In this document: piece after piece, positions 1 to 8,293 of the stretch
How the letters are laid out: each line of letters begins with the position of its first letter
Numbering within the stretch: the first letter of the stretch is position 1
Assembly (NCBI GenBank): GCA_018394315.1
Contig: CP074575.1
Location: forward strand, 310,001 to 374,000
Direction of reading: 5' to 3'
From: Mycoplasmatota bacterium
GTDB taxonomy: Bacteria; Bacillota_I; Bacilli_A; MAG-NZ
Length of the DNA stretch: 64,000 nucleotides
Notes under the pieces: generated by a model
Seen by the model: only the letters and a program-made list of their open reading frames with translations
Told to the model about the DNA's origin: nothing
Database searches by the model: none
Made by a program: the position numbers and the translations under genes

Positions 1-602
1 ATTGTCAATTGAGCAAATGAGTTAAGTAGATCTTCAGGAACTGTTTTAAGTATATCTGTCATTATGTATCCTGGTGAAATAGCATTTACTCTTACAGGTA
101 CACCTTTTCTTGCAAATTCTTTTGCCCAAGTTTTCGTAAGCCCGATTAATCCAGCCTTAGTAGCTGAATAATTGGCTTGTCCAATATTTCCATATTCGCC
201 AACAACACTTGAGATATTAATTATCGATCCTCCACCATTTACTTCCATCTGTGGACCAATATGTCTTACTAAGTTGAATACTCCTTTTAAATTTACGTCA
301 ATTACTAGATTCCACTGCTCATCAGTCATCTTTCTAGTCATTGAGTCTCTAGTAATTCCTGCATTATTAACTAGAATATCTATTTTTCCATACTTCTCAA
401 TAATCTTATCAAAAAAATTCTTACAATCTTCGGTATTAGTTACATTCAGTACATATCCTTCTACTTGATCGTTTTCATAACTTAATTCAGTCATGTCTAC
501 AGCTACGACTTTAGCACCTTCTTTTGCATATCTTAATGCCATTTCCATACCTAAACCTTTTGCTGCTCCAGTTACAACAGCTACCTTATTTTCAAGTCTC
601 AT
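1..602 (-). CDS. SDR-family 3-oxoacyl-ACP / acetoacetyl-CoA reductase, cut by window edge
   Basis: Short-chain dehydrogenase that probably reduces a 3-oxoacyl thioester with NAD(P)H. About 200 N-terminal codons are present; the family is usually ~245 residues, so the C-terminus lies outside the window. Visible: the nucleotide-binding glycine motif near residue 12 (VTGAAKGLG), an NNAG motif, and the catalytic Ser followed by YSATK (Y-x-x-x-K). A GGAGGAGAG ribosome-binding site lies in the end of the upstream thiolase gene, and the ATG overlaps the thiolase TGA (ATGA), so the two are translationally coupled. Coupling to acetyl-CoA acetyltransferase suggests acetoacetyl-CoA as substrate (PhaB-like), but FabG activity cannot be excluded. 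Confidence 0.85.
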   Translation of the reverse strand, partial: MRLENKVAVVTGAAKGLGMEMALRYAKEGAKVVAVDMTELSYENDQVEGYVLNVTNTEDCKNFFDKIIEKYGKIDILVNNAGITRDSMTRKMTDEQWNLVIDVNLKGVFNLVRHIGPQMEVNGGGSIINISSVVGEYGNIGQANYSATKAGLIGLTKTWAKEFARKGVPVRVNAISPGYIMTDILKTVPEDLLNSFAQLT

Positions 603-1816
603 TTACTCTCCTCCATACTTTTAAGAATTAATGCAGTACCCATTCCTCCACCAATACAAAGTGAAGCTAATCCATATTTTGATTTTCTTCGAAGCATTTC
701 GTGTACTAACGTAGTGGTAATTCTATTTCCACTAGCACCAACAGGATGACCTAATGCAATAGCTCCACCATTAACATTTGTTCTTTCCATAATTGCTTCT
801 TCTGTCATTTTGAATTCTGAAGCTAATTCTTTAACAACTCCTAGACTTTGTGCAGCAAAAGCTTCATTTAACTCTAATAATTCGATATCACTTAAAGTTA
901 AATCTGTTTTACCAATTGCATCTATTACAGCAGGAACTGGTCCTAGTCCCATATAAAGGGGTTCTACGCCACCTTGCCCAACACTTATAATTTCAACTAG
1001 CGGGTTCAAGTTATGTTCTTTTACTGCTTCTTCACTAGCTATTAACATAAAACTAGCACCGTCATTTATTCCAGAACTATTTCCAGCTGTTACCGAACCA
1101 TCCTTTTTAAAGGCTGCTCTTAATTTTCCTAATTTCTCTAGAGTAGTCTTACCGTTAGGATATTCATCTTTATCAAATATGATTTCTTCTCTTCTACTCT
1201 TAACTGTAACAGGTACTATCTCATCATTAAATTTGTTTTCTTCTAAAGCCTTAACAGCTTTCTTCTGAGAGTTAATAGCGAACTCATCCTGTTCCTCTCT
1301 TGTCAAAGAGTACTTCTCAACGATATTTTCAGCTGTTATTCCCATATGAACTTGATTAAAAGCATCAGTTAGAGCATCATCAATCATATGATCCTTAACA
1401 TTGAATCCAACCATCTTTATCCCATTTCTTACTTTTTCTGGCAGTAAGTATGGCGACAAACTCATTGATTCAGTACCACCAACAACTACCAGATTGTGAA
1501 TCCCTGCTTTAATACTTGTGAATGCATTCATTATCGTTTTCATCCCTGATCCACATACCATGTTTAAACTGTACGCTGGTACACTTACTGGTATTCCAGC
1601 TTTGATAGATACCTGTCTACCAAGTCCTTGACCCAATCCTGCAGGCAAAATATTACCTACAATTACTTCATCAATTTTCTCAGCACTAATTTTAGTCTCT
1701 TCTAAAATGTTCTTTACTACTACCGCTCCTAAATCCGCTGGATGCACCGATTTAAGAGTGCCAAGAAATGACCCAATTGCTGTACGTTTTGCTGATACAA
1801 TGTAAACTTTACTCAT
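599..1816 (-). CDS. thlA: Acetyl-CoA acetyltransferase (thiolase)
   Basis: Interconverts two acetyl-CoA and acetoacetyl-CoA. The 405-residue reading starts at ATG 1816, 7 nt behind a GGAGGAGGA site; a TTG 15 nt further upstream is less likely. Family hallmarks: nucleophilic Cys88 in MVCGSGMK, the GGAIALGHPVGASG histidine motif, and the C-terminal CIGGGMG cysteine. It is closely related to the second thiolase at 53247-54452, which has the same Cys88. It leads a unit with the SDR reductase and is divergent from a TetR regulator across an inverted repeat, so TetR control is plausible. Biosynthetic versus degradative direction cannot be read from sequence; a role in acetoacetyl-CoA cleavage after lysine fermentation is an inference. 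Confidence 0.92.
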   Translation of the reverse strand: MSKVYIVSAKRTAIGSFLGTLKSVHPADLGAVVVKNILEETKISAEKIDEVIVGNILPAGLGQGLGRQVSIKAGIPVSVPAYSLNMVCGSGMKTIMNAFTSIKAGIHNLVVVGGTESMSLSPYLLPEKVRNGIKMVGFNVKDHMIDDALTDAFNQVHMGITAENIVEKYSLTREEQDEFAINSQKKAVKALEENKFNDEIVPVTVKSRREEIIFDKDEYPNGKTTLEKLGKLRAAFKKDGSVTAGNSSGINDGASFMLIASEEAVKEHNLNPLVEIISVGQGGVEPLYMGLGPVPAVIDAIGKTDLTLSDIELLELNEAFAAQSLGVVKELASEFKMTEEAIMERTNVNGGAIALGHPVGASGNRITTTLVHEMLRRKSKYGLASLCIGGGMGTALILKSMEESK

Positions 1817-1917
1817 ATAATCCTCCTCCAAAATATTAAAAGTTTTACACAGTTAAAAACTACAAATTGTCATTTAAACTTATACTTGAAATTTGTACTT
1901 TTTTCCTTTATACTATC

Positions 1918-1949
1918 TTCAGTTACTGGTTATCTCGTTAGTAACTGAA
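1918..1949. promoter_or_regulatory. 10-bp inverted repeat, candidate TetR operator
   Basis: TTCAGTTACT (1918-1927) is repeated exactly as its reverse complement AGTAACTGAA (1940-1949) with a 12-nt spacer. It lies between the divergent thiolase and TetR genes, about 100 nt from each start. The arm length and symmetry fit a TetR-type operator; binding is inferred. Confidence 0.45.
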
Positions 1950-2049
1950 TAACTGTTCATAACATGAAGACTTATTCAATAAATATCATAAAACGCTTAC
2001 AATGTCAATGCTATTAACGCGTTTTCGAGCTATATTAGGAGGAATTTAT

Positions 2050-2649
2050 ATGATTAGTGGAGTTAAGATACCAACCACTAGAAACGGAAAGGCAACCTTC
2101 AACATCATAGTAGAAACAGCGATAGAACTGTTTTATATAAATGGCTACCACTCTACAACCATCGGTAATATAACATCTGAGGCAGGAATTGGAGCTGGAA
2201 CTTTTTACCTATATTTCGCAAATAAAAAAGCATTATACACATATATATTGATGGAATTTCAACACGATATAAGAAAGAGAATTGCTACAAAAGTAAACCA
2301 AGTTGAAGGAAGATTTGAAAAAGAAAAAGAGGGTCTTAAAACATTCATTAAATACGCTTTAGAAAATCCTCATTCTTATAACATAATCTGGGAATCTTTA
2401 TATATTGATAGAGAATTATTCATAAATTATTACGATACTTTTGCCAAAAGATACGAAGTAGGTCTTAAGGAATCTGTTGAAAAAGAAGAAATGTATGACG
2501 TGGACACTGAACTTGTTTCATATATTCTAATGGGTGTAAGTAACTTCATTGGTCTAAAAGTATTACTTAAGTTAGGTGACAACAATTCTAATGTTGATCA
2601 AATAGTTGATAACGTAATGAACATAATAAGGACAGGTATTTTTAAGTAA
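2050..2649 (+). CDS. TetR/AcrR-family transcriptional regulator
   Basis: A 199-residue one-component regulator. ATG 2050 is chosen because AGGAGGAA lies 7 nt upstream; a longer in-frame reading from 2002 has no such site. The N-terminal ~55 residues hold the TetR helix-turn-helix (AIELFYINGYHSTTIGNI, then GAGTFYLYFANKKALY). The rest is an all-helical ligand domain with no recognisable ligand signature. It is divergent from the thiolase/SDR pair, and the 10-bp inverted repeat between them is a probable binding site. Fatty-acid or CoA-thioester sensing (FadR-like) is a guess from context. Confidence 0.85.
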   Translation: MISGVKIPTTRNGKATFNIIVETAIELFYINGYHSTTIGNITSEAGIGAGTFYLYFANKKALYTYILMEFQHDIRKRIATKVNQVEGRFEKEKEGLKTFIKYALENPHSYNIIWESLYIDRELFINYYDTFAKRYEVGLKESVEKEEMYDVDTELVSYILMGVSNFIGLKVLLKLGDNNSNVDQIVDNVMNIIRTGIFK

Positions 2650-2676
2650 ACTTAAATTTTAAATTAAGTTTTTTTA
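2649..2676 (+). terminator. Terminator after tetR
   Basis: Stem AACTTAA/TTAAGTT with an 8-nt loop, followed by a run of T, immediately at the tetR stop. Confidence 0.5.
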
Positions 2677-2749
2677 TTTCCGATTAATGGGAGATAGCGT
2701 TATCATAAATAAAAATGTTCCACACTACTATAAAGTGTGCTAGAATAAC

Positions 2750-2976
2750 TACTAAATACGATGAACAAGAGTAGTAGTTAACAATCTTTAGTTATAGAGA
2801 ACTACAGTTTGGTGAAATGTAGTACAAAGAATTAATGAACGTGCTTGGGAGTATAATTATCGAATTTTGAGGTAATTACGTATATCTTGCGTTAAAAGAT
2901 TTGAGTGCTCTTTTTTAAAGAGAATTAAGGTGGTACCGCGTTAATAACGTCCTTTTTATGAGGGCGTTTTTTTATT
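2750..2976 (+). promoter_or_regulatory. T-box leader, predicted arginine (CGU) specifier
   Basis: tRNA-sensing attenuator upstream of the ABC transporter. Visible elements: the stem I start GATGAACAAGAGTAGTA (from 2760), an AGAGAACTACAG..GGTGAAATGTAGT apical region, the specifier-side segment GAA-CGT-GCTTGGGAG, and the T-box AATTAAGGTGGTACCGCG (2923-2940). By analogy with known leaders (GAA-NNN-ACCTTTGAG), the specifier reads CGT, an Arg codon. Uncharged tRNA-Arg would then stabilise the antiterminator and turn the transporter on. A 6-bp inverted repeat (CACACT/AGTGTG, 2721-2739) precedes a TAGAAT box at 2741, but no good -35 is seen. The T-box identity is very secure; the specifier is good but should be folded. 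Confidence 0.9.
2946..2974 (+). terminator. T-box regulated terminator
   Basis: AACGTCCT/AGGGCGTT hairpin (one G-T pair) followed by seven T residues, directly after the T-box sequence; the usual competitor of the T-box antiterminator. Confidence 0.85.
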
Positions 2977-2988
2977 AGGAGGATTATT

Positions 2989-3687
2989 ATGGAAAAATTA
3001 TTTGATTTCGAATCAGTTTATGTATGGATACCGTATTTGATAAAGGGACTATCTATTACACTAATTATTGCATTTACTAGTGCTTTATTTGGTATAGTCC
3101 TAGGAGTTATCTTAGTAATAATGACAAGGAGCAAGTTCTTGCGGTTTATCTCAAGCACATACATTGATATATTTAGAGGTACACCTGTTATTCTACAATT
3201 ATCAATAATTTATTTTGCGGTACCACAAATACTAGATAGATTATTTAACACAATGTTAGGTAATAATATAGATTTTGCGATGAATGCAGTTTTCGCAGCT
3301 ATTATTACTTTCAGTCTAAATTCAGCTGCATATGTTGCTGAGGTGATCCGTGCTGGGATCAATAGTATTGATAAAGGAGAGATTGAAGCAGCTAGAGCAC
3401 TAGGAGTTAGTAAATTTCACATATATAAAGACATCATATTTCCTTTAGCTTTTAAAAATTCATTACCAACATTGATGAATGAGTTAGTAACCTTAGTAAA
3501 AGAGTCATCAGTAGTCTCAATTATCGGTGTTCAAGATTTAATGAGAAGACAACAAATTGTAACATCACAAACATTCATGTACTTTGAACCACTTTTGTTT
3601 ATTGGAGTGATTTACTATATCGTTATTAAATTAATGACGATTACTAGTAGACAAATAGAAAAGAGGTTAGTTTATGATAACTATTAA
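2989..3687 (+). CDS. Polar amino-acid ABC transporter permease (HisM/GlnP family)
   Basis: Membrane subunit of an amino-acid importer, 232 residues. About five hydrophobic segments are visible, with the conserved permease loop (EAARALGVSKFHIYKDIIFPLAFKNSLP) in the C-terminal half that contacts the ATPase, and a FRGTPVILQL segment typical of the HisMQ class. Start ATG 2989 follows AGGAGG by 7 nt. It overlaps the ATPase gene by 14 nt. As the only permease, it probably works as a homodimer. Arginine, or another basic amino acid, is inferred as substrate from the CGU specifier of the T-box leader. Confidence 0.9.
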   Translation: MEKLFDFESVYVWIPYLIKGLSITLIIAFTSALFGIVLGVILVIMTRSKFLRFISSTYIDIFRGTPVILQLSIIYFAVPQILDRLFNTMLGNNIDFAMNAVFAAIITFSLNSAAYVAEVIRAGINSIDKGEIEAARALGVSKFHIYKDIIFPLAFKNSLPTLMNELVTLVKESSVVSIIGVQDLMRRQQIVTSQTFMYFEPLLFIGVIYYIVIKLMTITSRQIEKRLVYDNY

Positions 3688-4393
3688 AAACATACATAAA
3701 TCATACGATAGTTTAAAAGTTTTAAAAGGAATTGATTACGAATTTAAACATAATAAAACTACCGCAATAATTGGTTCAAGTGGTAGTGGTAAGTCTACAT
3801 TACTAAGGTGTTTAAATTTGTTAGAAAATCCTAATGAAGGAGATATATTCTTCTTAAATGAAAATGTACAAGAGCTAAAAGATACAACTACTTTAAGAGA
3901 ACAAGTTGGAATGGTTTTTCAATCATTTAACTTATTCTCAAATATGAGTGTTCTAGAAAATGTTTCATATGCGTTAAGGGTGGTAAAAAAAATGAAAAAG
4001 ACAGAAGCCGATACTATCTCAAAAGCGTTGTTAGAAACCGTTGGATTAAGCGATAAAATAAGCGCTTATCCACATCACTTAAGTGGAGGGCAGAAACAAA
4101 GAGTAGCAATTGCTAGAGCATTAGCAATGAAACCACAGGTATTACTATTTGATGAACCTACTTCTGCTTTAGATCCTGAGATGGTTAACGAAGTCTTAGC
4201 GGTCATTAAAAAGCTTACTAAAACAGGAATTACAAGTATTGTAGTAACACACGAAATGAAATTCGCTAAAGAAGTAGCCGATGAAATAATCTATATGGAT
4301 AAAGGAGAATTAATCGAGAGCGGAAACGCATCTGAATTCTTTAATAATCCCAAGTCTAAAAGAGCCAAAGAATTCTTAAAAAATATAATATAA
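3674..4393 (+). CDS. Polar amino-acid ABC transporter ATP-binding protein (GlnQ-like)
   Basis: Energises the importer by ATP hydrolysis on the cytoplasmic face. At 239 residues it is the usual GlnQ/HisP length. Walker A GSSGSGKST (about residue 35), Q-loop MVFQSFNLF, signature LSGGQKQR, Walker B VLLFDEPTSALD and the switch histidine VTHEM are all intact. Its start lies inside the permease gene (14-nt overlap), so expression is coupled, and the binding protein follows 11 nt downstream. Confidence 0.93.
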   Translation: MITIKNIHKSYDSLKVLKGIDYEFKHNKTTAIIGSSGSGKSTLLRCLNLLENPNEGDIFFLNENVQELKDTTTLREQVGMVFQSFNLFSNMSVLENVSYALRVVKKMKKTEADTISKALLETVGLSDKISAYPHHLSGGQKQRVAIARALAMKPQVLLFDEPTSALDPEMVNEVLAVIKKLTKTGITSIVVTHEMKFAKEVADEIIYMDKGELIESGNASEFFNNPKSKRAKEFLKNII

Positions 4394-4404
4394 GGAGAAT
4401 TAAA

Positions 4405-5148
4405 ATGAAAAAAACAATTATAATATCGTTAATAATAACTTTATTAACTGGATGCAAAGCAAATACTGAAACAATTACTGTATTAACTAGTACAGGATAT
4501 GAACCATACGAGATGGTAGATACTAATGGAGAATTATCAGGTTTTGATATTGAGCTTTTTGAAGCGCTAGCTCAAGAAACTGGTTATGAAATCAAATGGA
4601 AGGACGTATCTTTTGACGGAATCATCGCCGCACTGCAAGCAAATCAAGCGGATGCTGCAATAGCCGGAATTACTCCAAGCAATTCAAGAAAAGAGAAAGT
4701 AGATTTTTCTAATACTTATTATAATTCAGAGGATGGGTTGATAAATTATCTTATTGTAATGAATGATAGCTCAATCACTGGAGTGAGTGATTTAGAAGCT
4801 AAAGTGCTTGGAGCACAATTAGGTACTATTCAAGCTGATCTAGTTGAAGAAATTAAGTCAATATATAACTTTGAGACTGATTTAAGAAATATTAATGCAC
4901 AAATTATTCAGGAGTTGAAGTCAGGTAGAATCGACGCACTTGTAGTAGAAAGTGCTGTTGCAGACTCTATTTTAGATTCGGAAAACACGTTTAAAAAAGT
5001 TCTACTGGAAGTTTCAAGCGAAAGTATCACCGGTAACGCAATTGCTTTTCCTAAAGATAGCAACCTAACTCAAGACTTCAATAATGCTTTAGAAACTCTA
5101 AAGTCAAATGGAAAATTAAAAGAGTTAGTTGATAAGTGGTTTAATTAA
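4405..5148 (+). CDS. Amino-acid ABC transporter substrate-binding lipoprotein
   Basis: Extracellular solute-binding protein of family 3, 247 residues. A signal peptide ends in a lipobox (LLTGC, Cys at about 17), so the mature protein is membrane-anchored. Family features: YEPYEMVDTNGELSGFDIELFEALA near the N-terminus, the DGIIAALQANQADAAIAGIT segment, and an LKELVDKWF C-terminus. Start ATG 4405 follows AAGGAGAA. It is the last gene of the T-box operon. Ligand specificity cannot be read directly; basic amino acids are inferred from the leader. Confidence 0.9.
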   Translation: MKKTIIISLIITLLTGCKANTETITVLTSTGYEPYEMVDTNGELSGFDIELFEALAQETGYEIKWKDVSFDGIIAALQANQADAAIAGITPSNSRKEKVDFSNTYYNSEDGLINYLIVMNDSSITGVSDLEAKVLGAQLGTIQADLVEEIKSIYNFETDLRNINAQIIQELKSGRIDALVVESAVADSILDSENTFKKVLLEVSSESITGNAIAFPKDSNLTQDFNNALETLKSNGKLKELVDKWFN

Positions 5149-5175
5149 ACTAAAGAGGTAATTAACTTTATCATT

Positions 5176-5206
5176 AAAGGTGTTATGGGTTTTCATAACA
5201 CCTTTT
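5176..5206 (+). terminator. Terminator of the amino-acid ABC operon
   Basis: AAAGGTGTTATG / CATAACACCTTT perfect 12-bp stem with a 6-nt loop, then T residues, 28 nt after the binding-protein stop. Confidence 0.85.
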
Positions 5207-5361
5207 TATTTACCTTTTAGGCACTTTTTAAATAACTTAAGTGATAAAGGCACCTTCGGAAATTATATATTCTGAATACATATATATTGAATACTAAACT
5301 TGATGAACACTTAAGTAAAAATAAGATGTATTCCTCATATTCTACGAAAAGGAGGGAGGGT

Positions 5362-5829
5362 ATGGATAAAGAGTTAGATTCTATTATTGAAAAGGAAATA
5401 ATAAATCAGGAATTTGAAGAATGGTTTGGAGAGTTTCCATGTAGGCGTACAATATGGAGTTCTGATGAACCAATTGAAAATGCTACTTTAATATTTAATT
5501 ATCAAAATGGAACTGATGAACTCAGACTCTATATAAACGACAGTTCAAGACCTACAGAAATCCTTAACCCAGGAGAATCATATAAAAAAACAAAAATAAA
5601 CTTATATAGAATAGAAATCTGCTGTGGTAACGAGACCCCTGTAAGTAATAATAGATGTTTAAATATGTGTAAAAGACGAAGAATTAACGAATCACATTGT
5701 TCAGGTACTATAAGGATATGTACTTATCACAAAAAACCTTGTGCAAAACCAAAGTGTAATTATGCATTATGGTTAATTATATTTATATTAAATGTAATTA
5801 TAGCCCATTCTTGCTCTGACTGTTGTTAA
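5362..5829 (+). CDS. Cys-rich protein, possible S-Ena (endospore appendage) type
   Basis: A 155-residue protein from ATG 5362 (GGAGGGAGGG just upstream). Residues ~27-110 read as a small beta-rich domain: Cys-x-x-TIW, a strand with NG-turn, LNPGESYKKT, then IEICC and CLNMC. This order (C..W...N.G...PG.S...I.I.C) resembles the S-Ena type endospore-appendage subunits (DUF3992), but I can only judge by eye. The tail carries a Cys-rich stretch (CTYHKKPCAKPKC), one hydrophobic segment (ALWLIIFILNVIIA) and ends SCSDCC. Disulfide cross-linking outside the cytoplasm is plausible. It sits next to genes of the YheC/YheD/ATP-grasp type, which include spore-coat-associated proteins. Function is unproven. 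Confidence 0.55.
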   Translation: MDKELDSIIEKEIINQEFEEWFGEFPCRRTIWSSDEPIENATLIFNYQNGTDELRLYINDSSRPTEILNPGESYKKTKINLYRIEICCGNETPVSNNRCLNMCKRRRINESHCSGTIRICTYHKKPCAKPKCNYALWLIIFILNVIIAHSCSDCC

Positions 5830-5845
5830 TCTAATTCTAATAATC

Positions 5846-5874
5846 AATAACCCACAATCAATTTGTGGGTTATT
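5846..5874 (+). terminator. Hairpin after the Cys-rich gene
   Basis: 12-bp stem AATAACCCACAA/TTGTGGGTTATT, loop TCAAT, 16 nt after the stop codon. The T tract is weak, so it is a probable rather than certain terminator. Confidence 0.6.
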
Positions 5875-5969
5875 ACTATTTTGAACTTTTTGAAAAATTT
5901 AACATTTATACAACTTATCACCTAGTCAAAAATCAAACTTAATAATACTATAAAGTAGGAGTTGATAAT

Positions 5970-7211
5970 ATGAGGGCTATCATATTCATAAACACAACAG
6001 AGTCGGGTACATCTAGAGAAGTATTAAAATCTGCGAAGAGATTAGGTTATAAAGTAATTCTTTTTACAGACAATTCAAAACAAGATAAAGAAAGACATCG
6101 ATTCACTGAAGTAGATGAACTAATATACTTAGAATATCTATCCTACGGCGATATAAAATCTTACATTGAAAGATATATTTTACACTTTTATGAGATCTCC
6201 GCTATCTTAAGCTTTTTAGATGGTTATGTAGGAATGGCATCTAGACTCGCAGACGATTTTACTGATAATATACTTAGTTCAAAAGCACTTGAAATAATGG
6301 AAAACAAACTTAAAACTAGAATGTTTTTTAAAGATGATAGTTTTACCCCGAAGTTCTCAAGTCTTAAAGATTTGTTAAATAAATCTCATTTGAATTTTCC
6401 TGTTGTCTATAAAGAATGTACTTCAACTGGTTCAAAGGGAGTAAAAAAAATAAATTCAAAATATGAACTTACAAACTTCGTGACGTCAGATGCCTTCATA
6501 GAAGAATATATACCAGGTCAGCAATATATGGTTGAGGTTTTAGTAAAAAATAGTAATCCAAAGATAATTGCCAAAATTAAGCAGATTATTTTGCAAACTA
6601 GTTATGATACATTCATTGTAAAAGGTTACTCTTTAGATAAAGATTTTAAGCTCCACACAAGTGAAAAAGAAATGATCAACAAAATTGTTTCTAAATTAAA
6701 GATTAAGAATGGACACATTCATATTGAATATAAGATGAATAAAGATGGGGTTAAACTCATTGAAATAAATCCTAGGATCTCAGGCGCAGGCATGCATGCG
6801 TTACTTGAAGAAGGACTTGGAATTAACTATACTGACCAAATGTTGAAGTTTTACCTAAAAGAAGATATACAAATTCCCAAACTTAAGAATAATTGTTACG
6901 CTCATTACTTTCTATCTAACAAAGGAGGGATACTTTCTAGAGTCACTGGAAGAGCAAAATCAATCATTCAAAAAGATATAAAGAGATTATTCATTAAACC
7001 TAAACAAGGTCAATTTATTAGATTACCAAAGTCAATGGCCAATCGATATGGTTACATCATTGGAACTGGTAGAACAATAGAGGAAGCAAGAACAAATACT
7101 CTCAAAGCTTCAAAAAATATCAAATTCCATCTAGTTCAAGAGTCATACTTAAACCTAATTCTCTTTATACTTCTCGTATTGGTACTTTCACTGCATTTGC
7201 ATAACTTATAA
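5970..7211 (+). CDS. ATP-grasp ligase with C-terminal hydrophobic segment
   Basis: An ATP-dependent carboxylate-amine/thiol ligase-like protein, 413 residues. The N-terminal ~110 residues form a PreATP-grasp domain; the ATP-grasp follows (FPVVYKECTSTGSKGVKK glycine loop, EEYIPGQQYMVEV, and LIEINPRISGAG, the Mg-binding E-x-N-x-R). A C-terminal domain like that of L-amino-acid/dipeptide ligases follows, and the last ~20 residues are hydrophobic (LNLILFILLVLVLSLHL), suggesting membrane attachment. It is a paralog of the ATP-grasp protein at 8293-9480, with nearly identical layout and motifs such as Q-LKFYLKED and GYIIGTGRT. It stands alone on the plus strand, convergent with that operon. Substrates are unknown. 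Confidence 0.8.
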   Translation: MRAIIFINTTESGTSREVLKSAKRLGYKVILFTDNSKQDKERHRFTEVDELIYLEYLSYGDIKSYIERYILHFYEISAILSFLDGYVGMASRLADDFTDNILSSKALEIMENKLKTRMFFKDDSFTPKFSSLKDLLNKSHLNFPVVYKECTSTGSKGVKKINSKYELTNFVTSDAFIEEYIPGQQYMVEVLVKNSNPKIIAKIKQIILQTSYDTFIVKGYSLDKDFKLHTSEKEMINKIVSKLKIKNGHIHIEYKMNKDGVKLIEINPRISGAGMHALLEEGLGINYTDQMLKFYLKEDIQIPKLKNNCYAHYFLSNKGGILSRVTGRAKSIIQKDIKRLFIKPKQGQFIRLPKSMANRYGYIIGTGRTIEEARTNTLKASKNIKFHLVQESYLNLILFILLVLVLSLHLHNL

Positions 7212-7241
7212 AAATTCATTATCAAAGAAGAGACTACTATT

Positions 7242-7270
7242 TACCATTCGTTTTTGAATGGTATTTTTTT
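7242..7270 (+). terminator. Terminator of the plus-strand ATP-grasp gene
   Basis: TACCATTC/GAATGGTA stem with a 6-nt loop and seven T residues, 30 nt after the stop. Confidence 0.75.
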
Positions 7271-7297
7271 AATTAAAAAAAGAATTTAAAAATTCTT
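7271..7297 (-). terminator. Terminator of the murF-like/ATP-grasp/yheC operon
   Basis: On the minus strand, AAGAATT/AATTCTT with a 4-nt loop followed by T residues; it overlaps the yheC-like stop codon at 7286. Confidence 0.55.
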
Positions 7298-8293
7298 AAT
7301 TTTATATTCACTATATTTAATAATATTTCTGGCGTGATCAAGTTCACCTCTAAAAATTATTGGTACTCCCGGTCTCCAATTTATCTCATAAAGATAAATT
7401 TTATTATTCTTATCGAGTCCAATATCGATTCCTAGTTCATTAAGATCATCTCCATAATAATCATTAATGAATTCAGCCAACTGAATAGCGAACACTTTCA
7501 TGTATTTAAAAATGGCATTCCACTTCTCATCATACTCTCCCTTTAAATATGACTCGATATCAACTGTATATCCTCCTTGACTATAGTTTGTTACTTTGTT
7601 CTTGACGTTAGCTATTCTTGGATAGATAGTTGTAAGTATATATTTACCCTCTCCATTTTTTTGAGTATGAAGTCTAAAATCGACAGGTAGACCTTTTGAA
7701 GTCTCAGAGAAAATATATTGTTGTATTAAGTATGACTCTAAATCTATATTCTTTAAAGGCTCTTCTAAAGAGTTAACTACAAATTTACTACCATTCTCGT
7801 AGATTATATATGTTTTAGATTTTTTTTCAATAAACAAAATCCCGATCCCCTGGCATCCACTCATAGGCTTCAAAACGATTTTTTTATACTTATTCAGGAA
7901 TTCATCTACATTACTAATATTAGAGGCTAATTTAGTTTTCGGTAAGAAACCTCTAAAACAAGTGTCCTCCATTATTATTCTATGAATATCTTCTTTATCC
8001 CCTATTGGATTCTCTAAATACGATATTTCATCTCGTAATCTCAAGTAAATATCATTTTGTTTATCTGTATTTGGTTTAAACATATTAATTACAACCTTTG
8101 GAAACGGATAGGTCTTCTTAATCCACTCTCCATTTTCATAACTAAATCCCTCTATCGTCCTACTTATAAAGTCAACCTTTCCTGGTGAAAAATAGAAAAA
8201 TTCTACTCCCTCCATTTTAGCTGCAGCTGCAAAAGTATAGACCCTACTAATTTTGCTTGGATGAGCCCTCATATGCATAGCCCCTACTAACAT
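7286..8293 (-). CDS. YheC/YheD-family ATP-grasp protein
   Basis: A 335-residue protein of the YheC/YheD family, named from Bacillus spore-coat-associated proteins. The N-terminus (GAMHMRAHPSKISRVYTFAAAA.MEGVEFFYFSPGKV) is the family's characteristic domain. The ATP-grasp core is visible in KKIVLKPMSGCQGIGI, the YLIQQYI strand, PVDFRLHTQ and YEINWRPGVP. Its ATG overlaps the stop of the preceding ATP-grasp gene (TAATG), with GGAGGACG upstream, so it is co-translated as the last gene of a MurF-like/ATP-grasp/YheC operon. The biochemical reaction of the family is not established; peptide or amino-acid ligation is inferred from the fold. Confidence 0.82.
   Translation of the reverse strand: MLVGAMHMRAHPSKISRVYTFAAAAKMEGVEFFYFSPGKVDFISRTIEGFSYENGEWIKKTYPFPKVVINMFKPNTDKQNDIYLRLRDEISYLENPIGDKEDIHRIIMEDTCFRGFLPKTKLASNISNVDEFLNKYKKIVLKPMSGCQGIGILFIEKKSKTYIIYENGSKFVVNSLEEPLKNIDLESYLIQQYIFSETSKGLPVDFRLHTQKNGEGKYILTTIYPRIANVKNKVTNYSQGGYTVDIESYLKGEYDEKWNAIFKYMKVFAIQLAEFINDYYGDDLNELGIDIGLDKNNKIYLYEINWRPGVPIIFRGELDHARNIIKYSEYKIKNF

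Noticed and set aside
172-468. Plus-strand open frame inside the SDR gene
   Set aside because: Antisense shadow of a clear reductase; no ribosome-binding site and low-complexity composition.
2718-2746. Promoter for the T-box leader with TTCCAC as -35
   Set aside because: The -10 TAGAAT is acceptable but the -35 matches the consensus at too few positions; not listed as a promoter.
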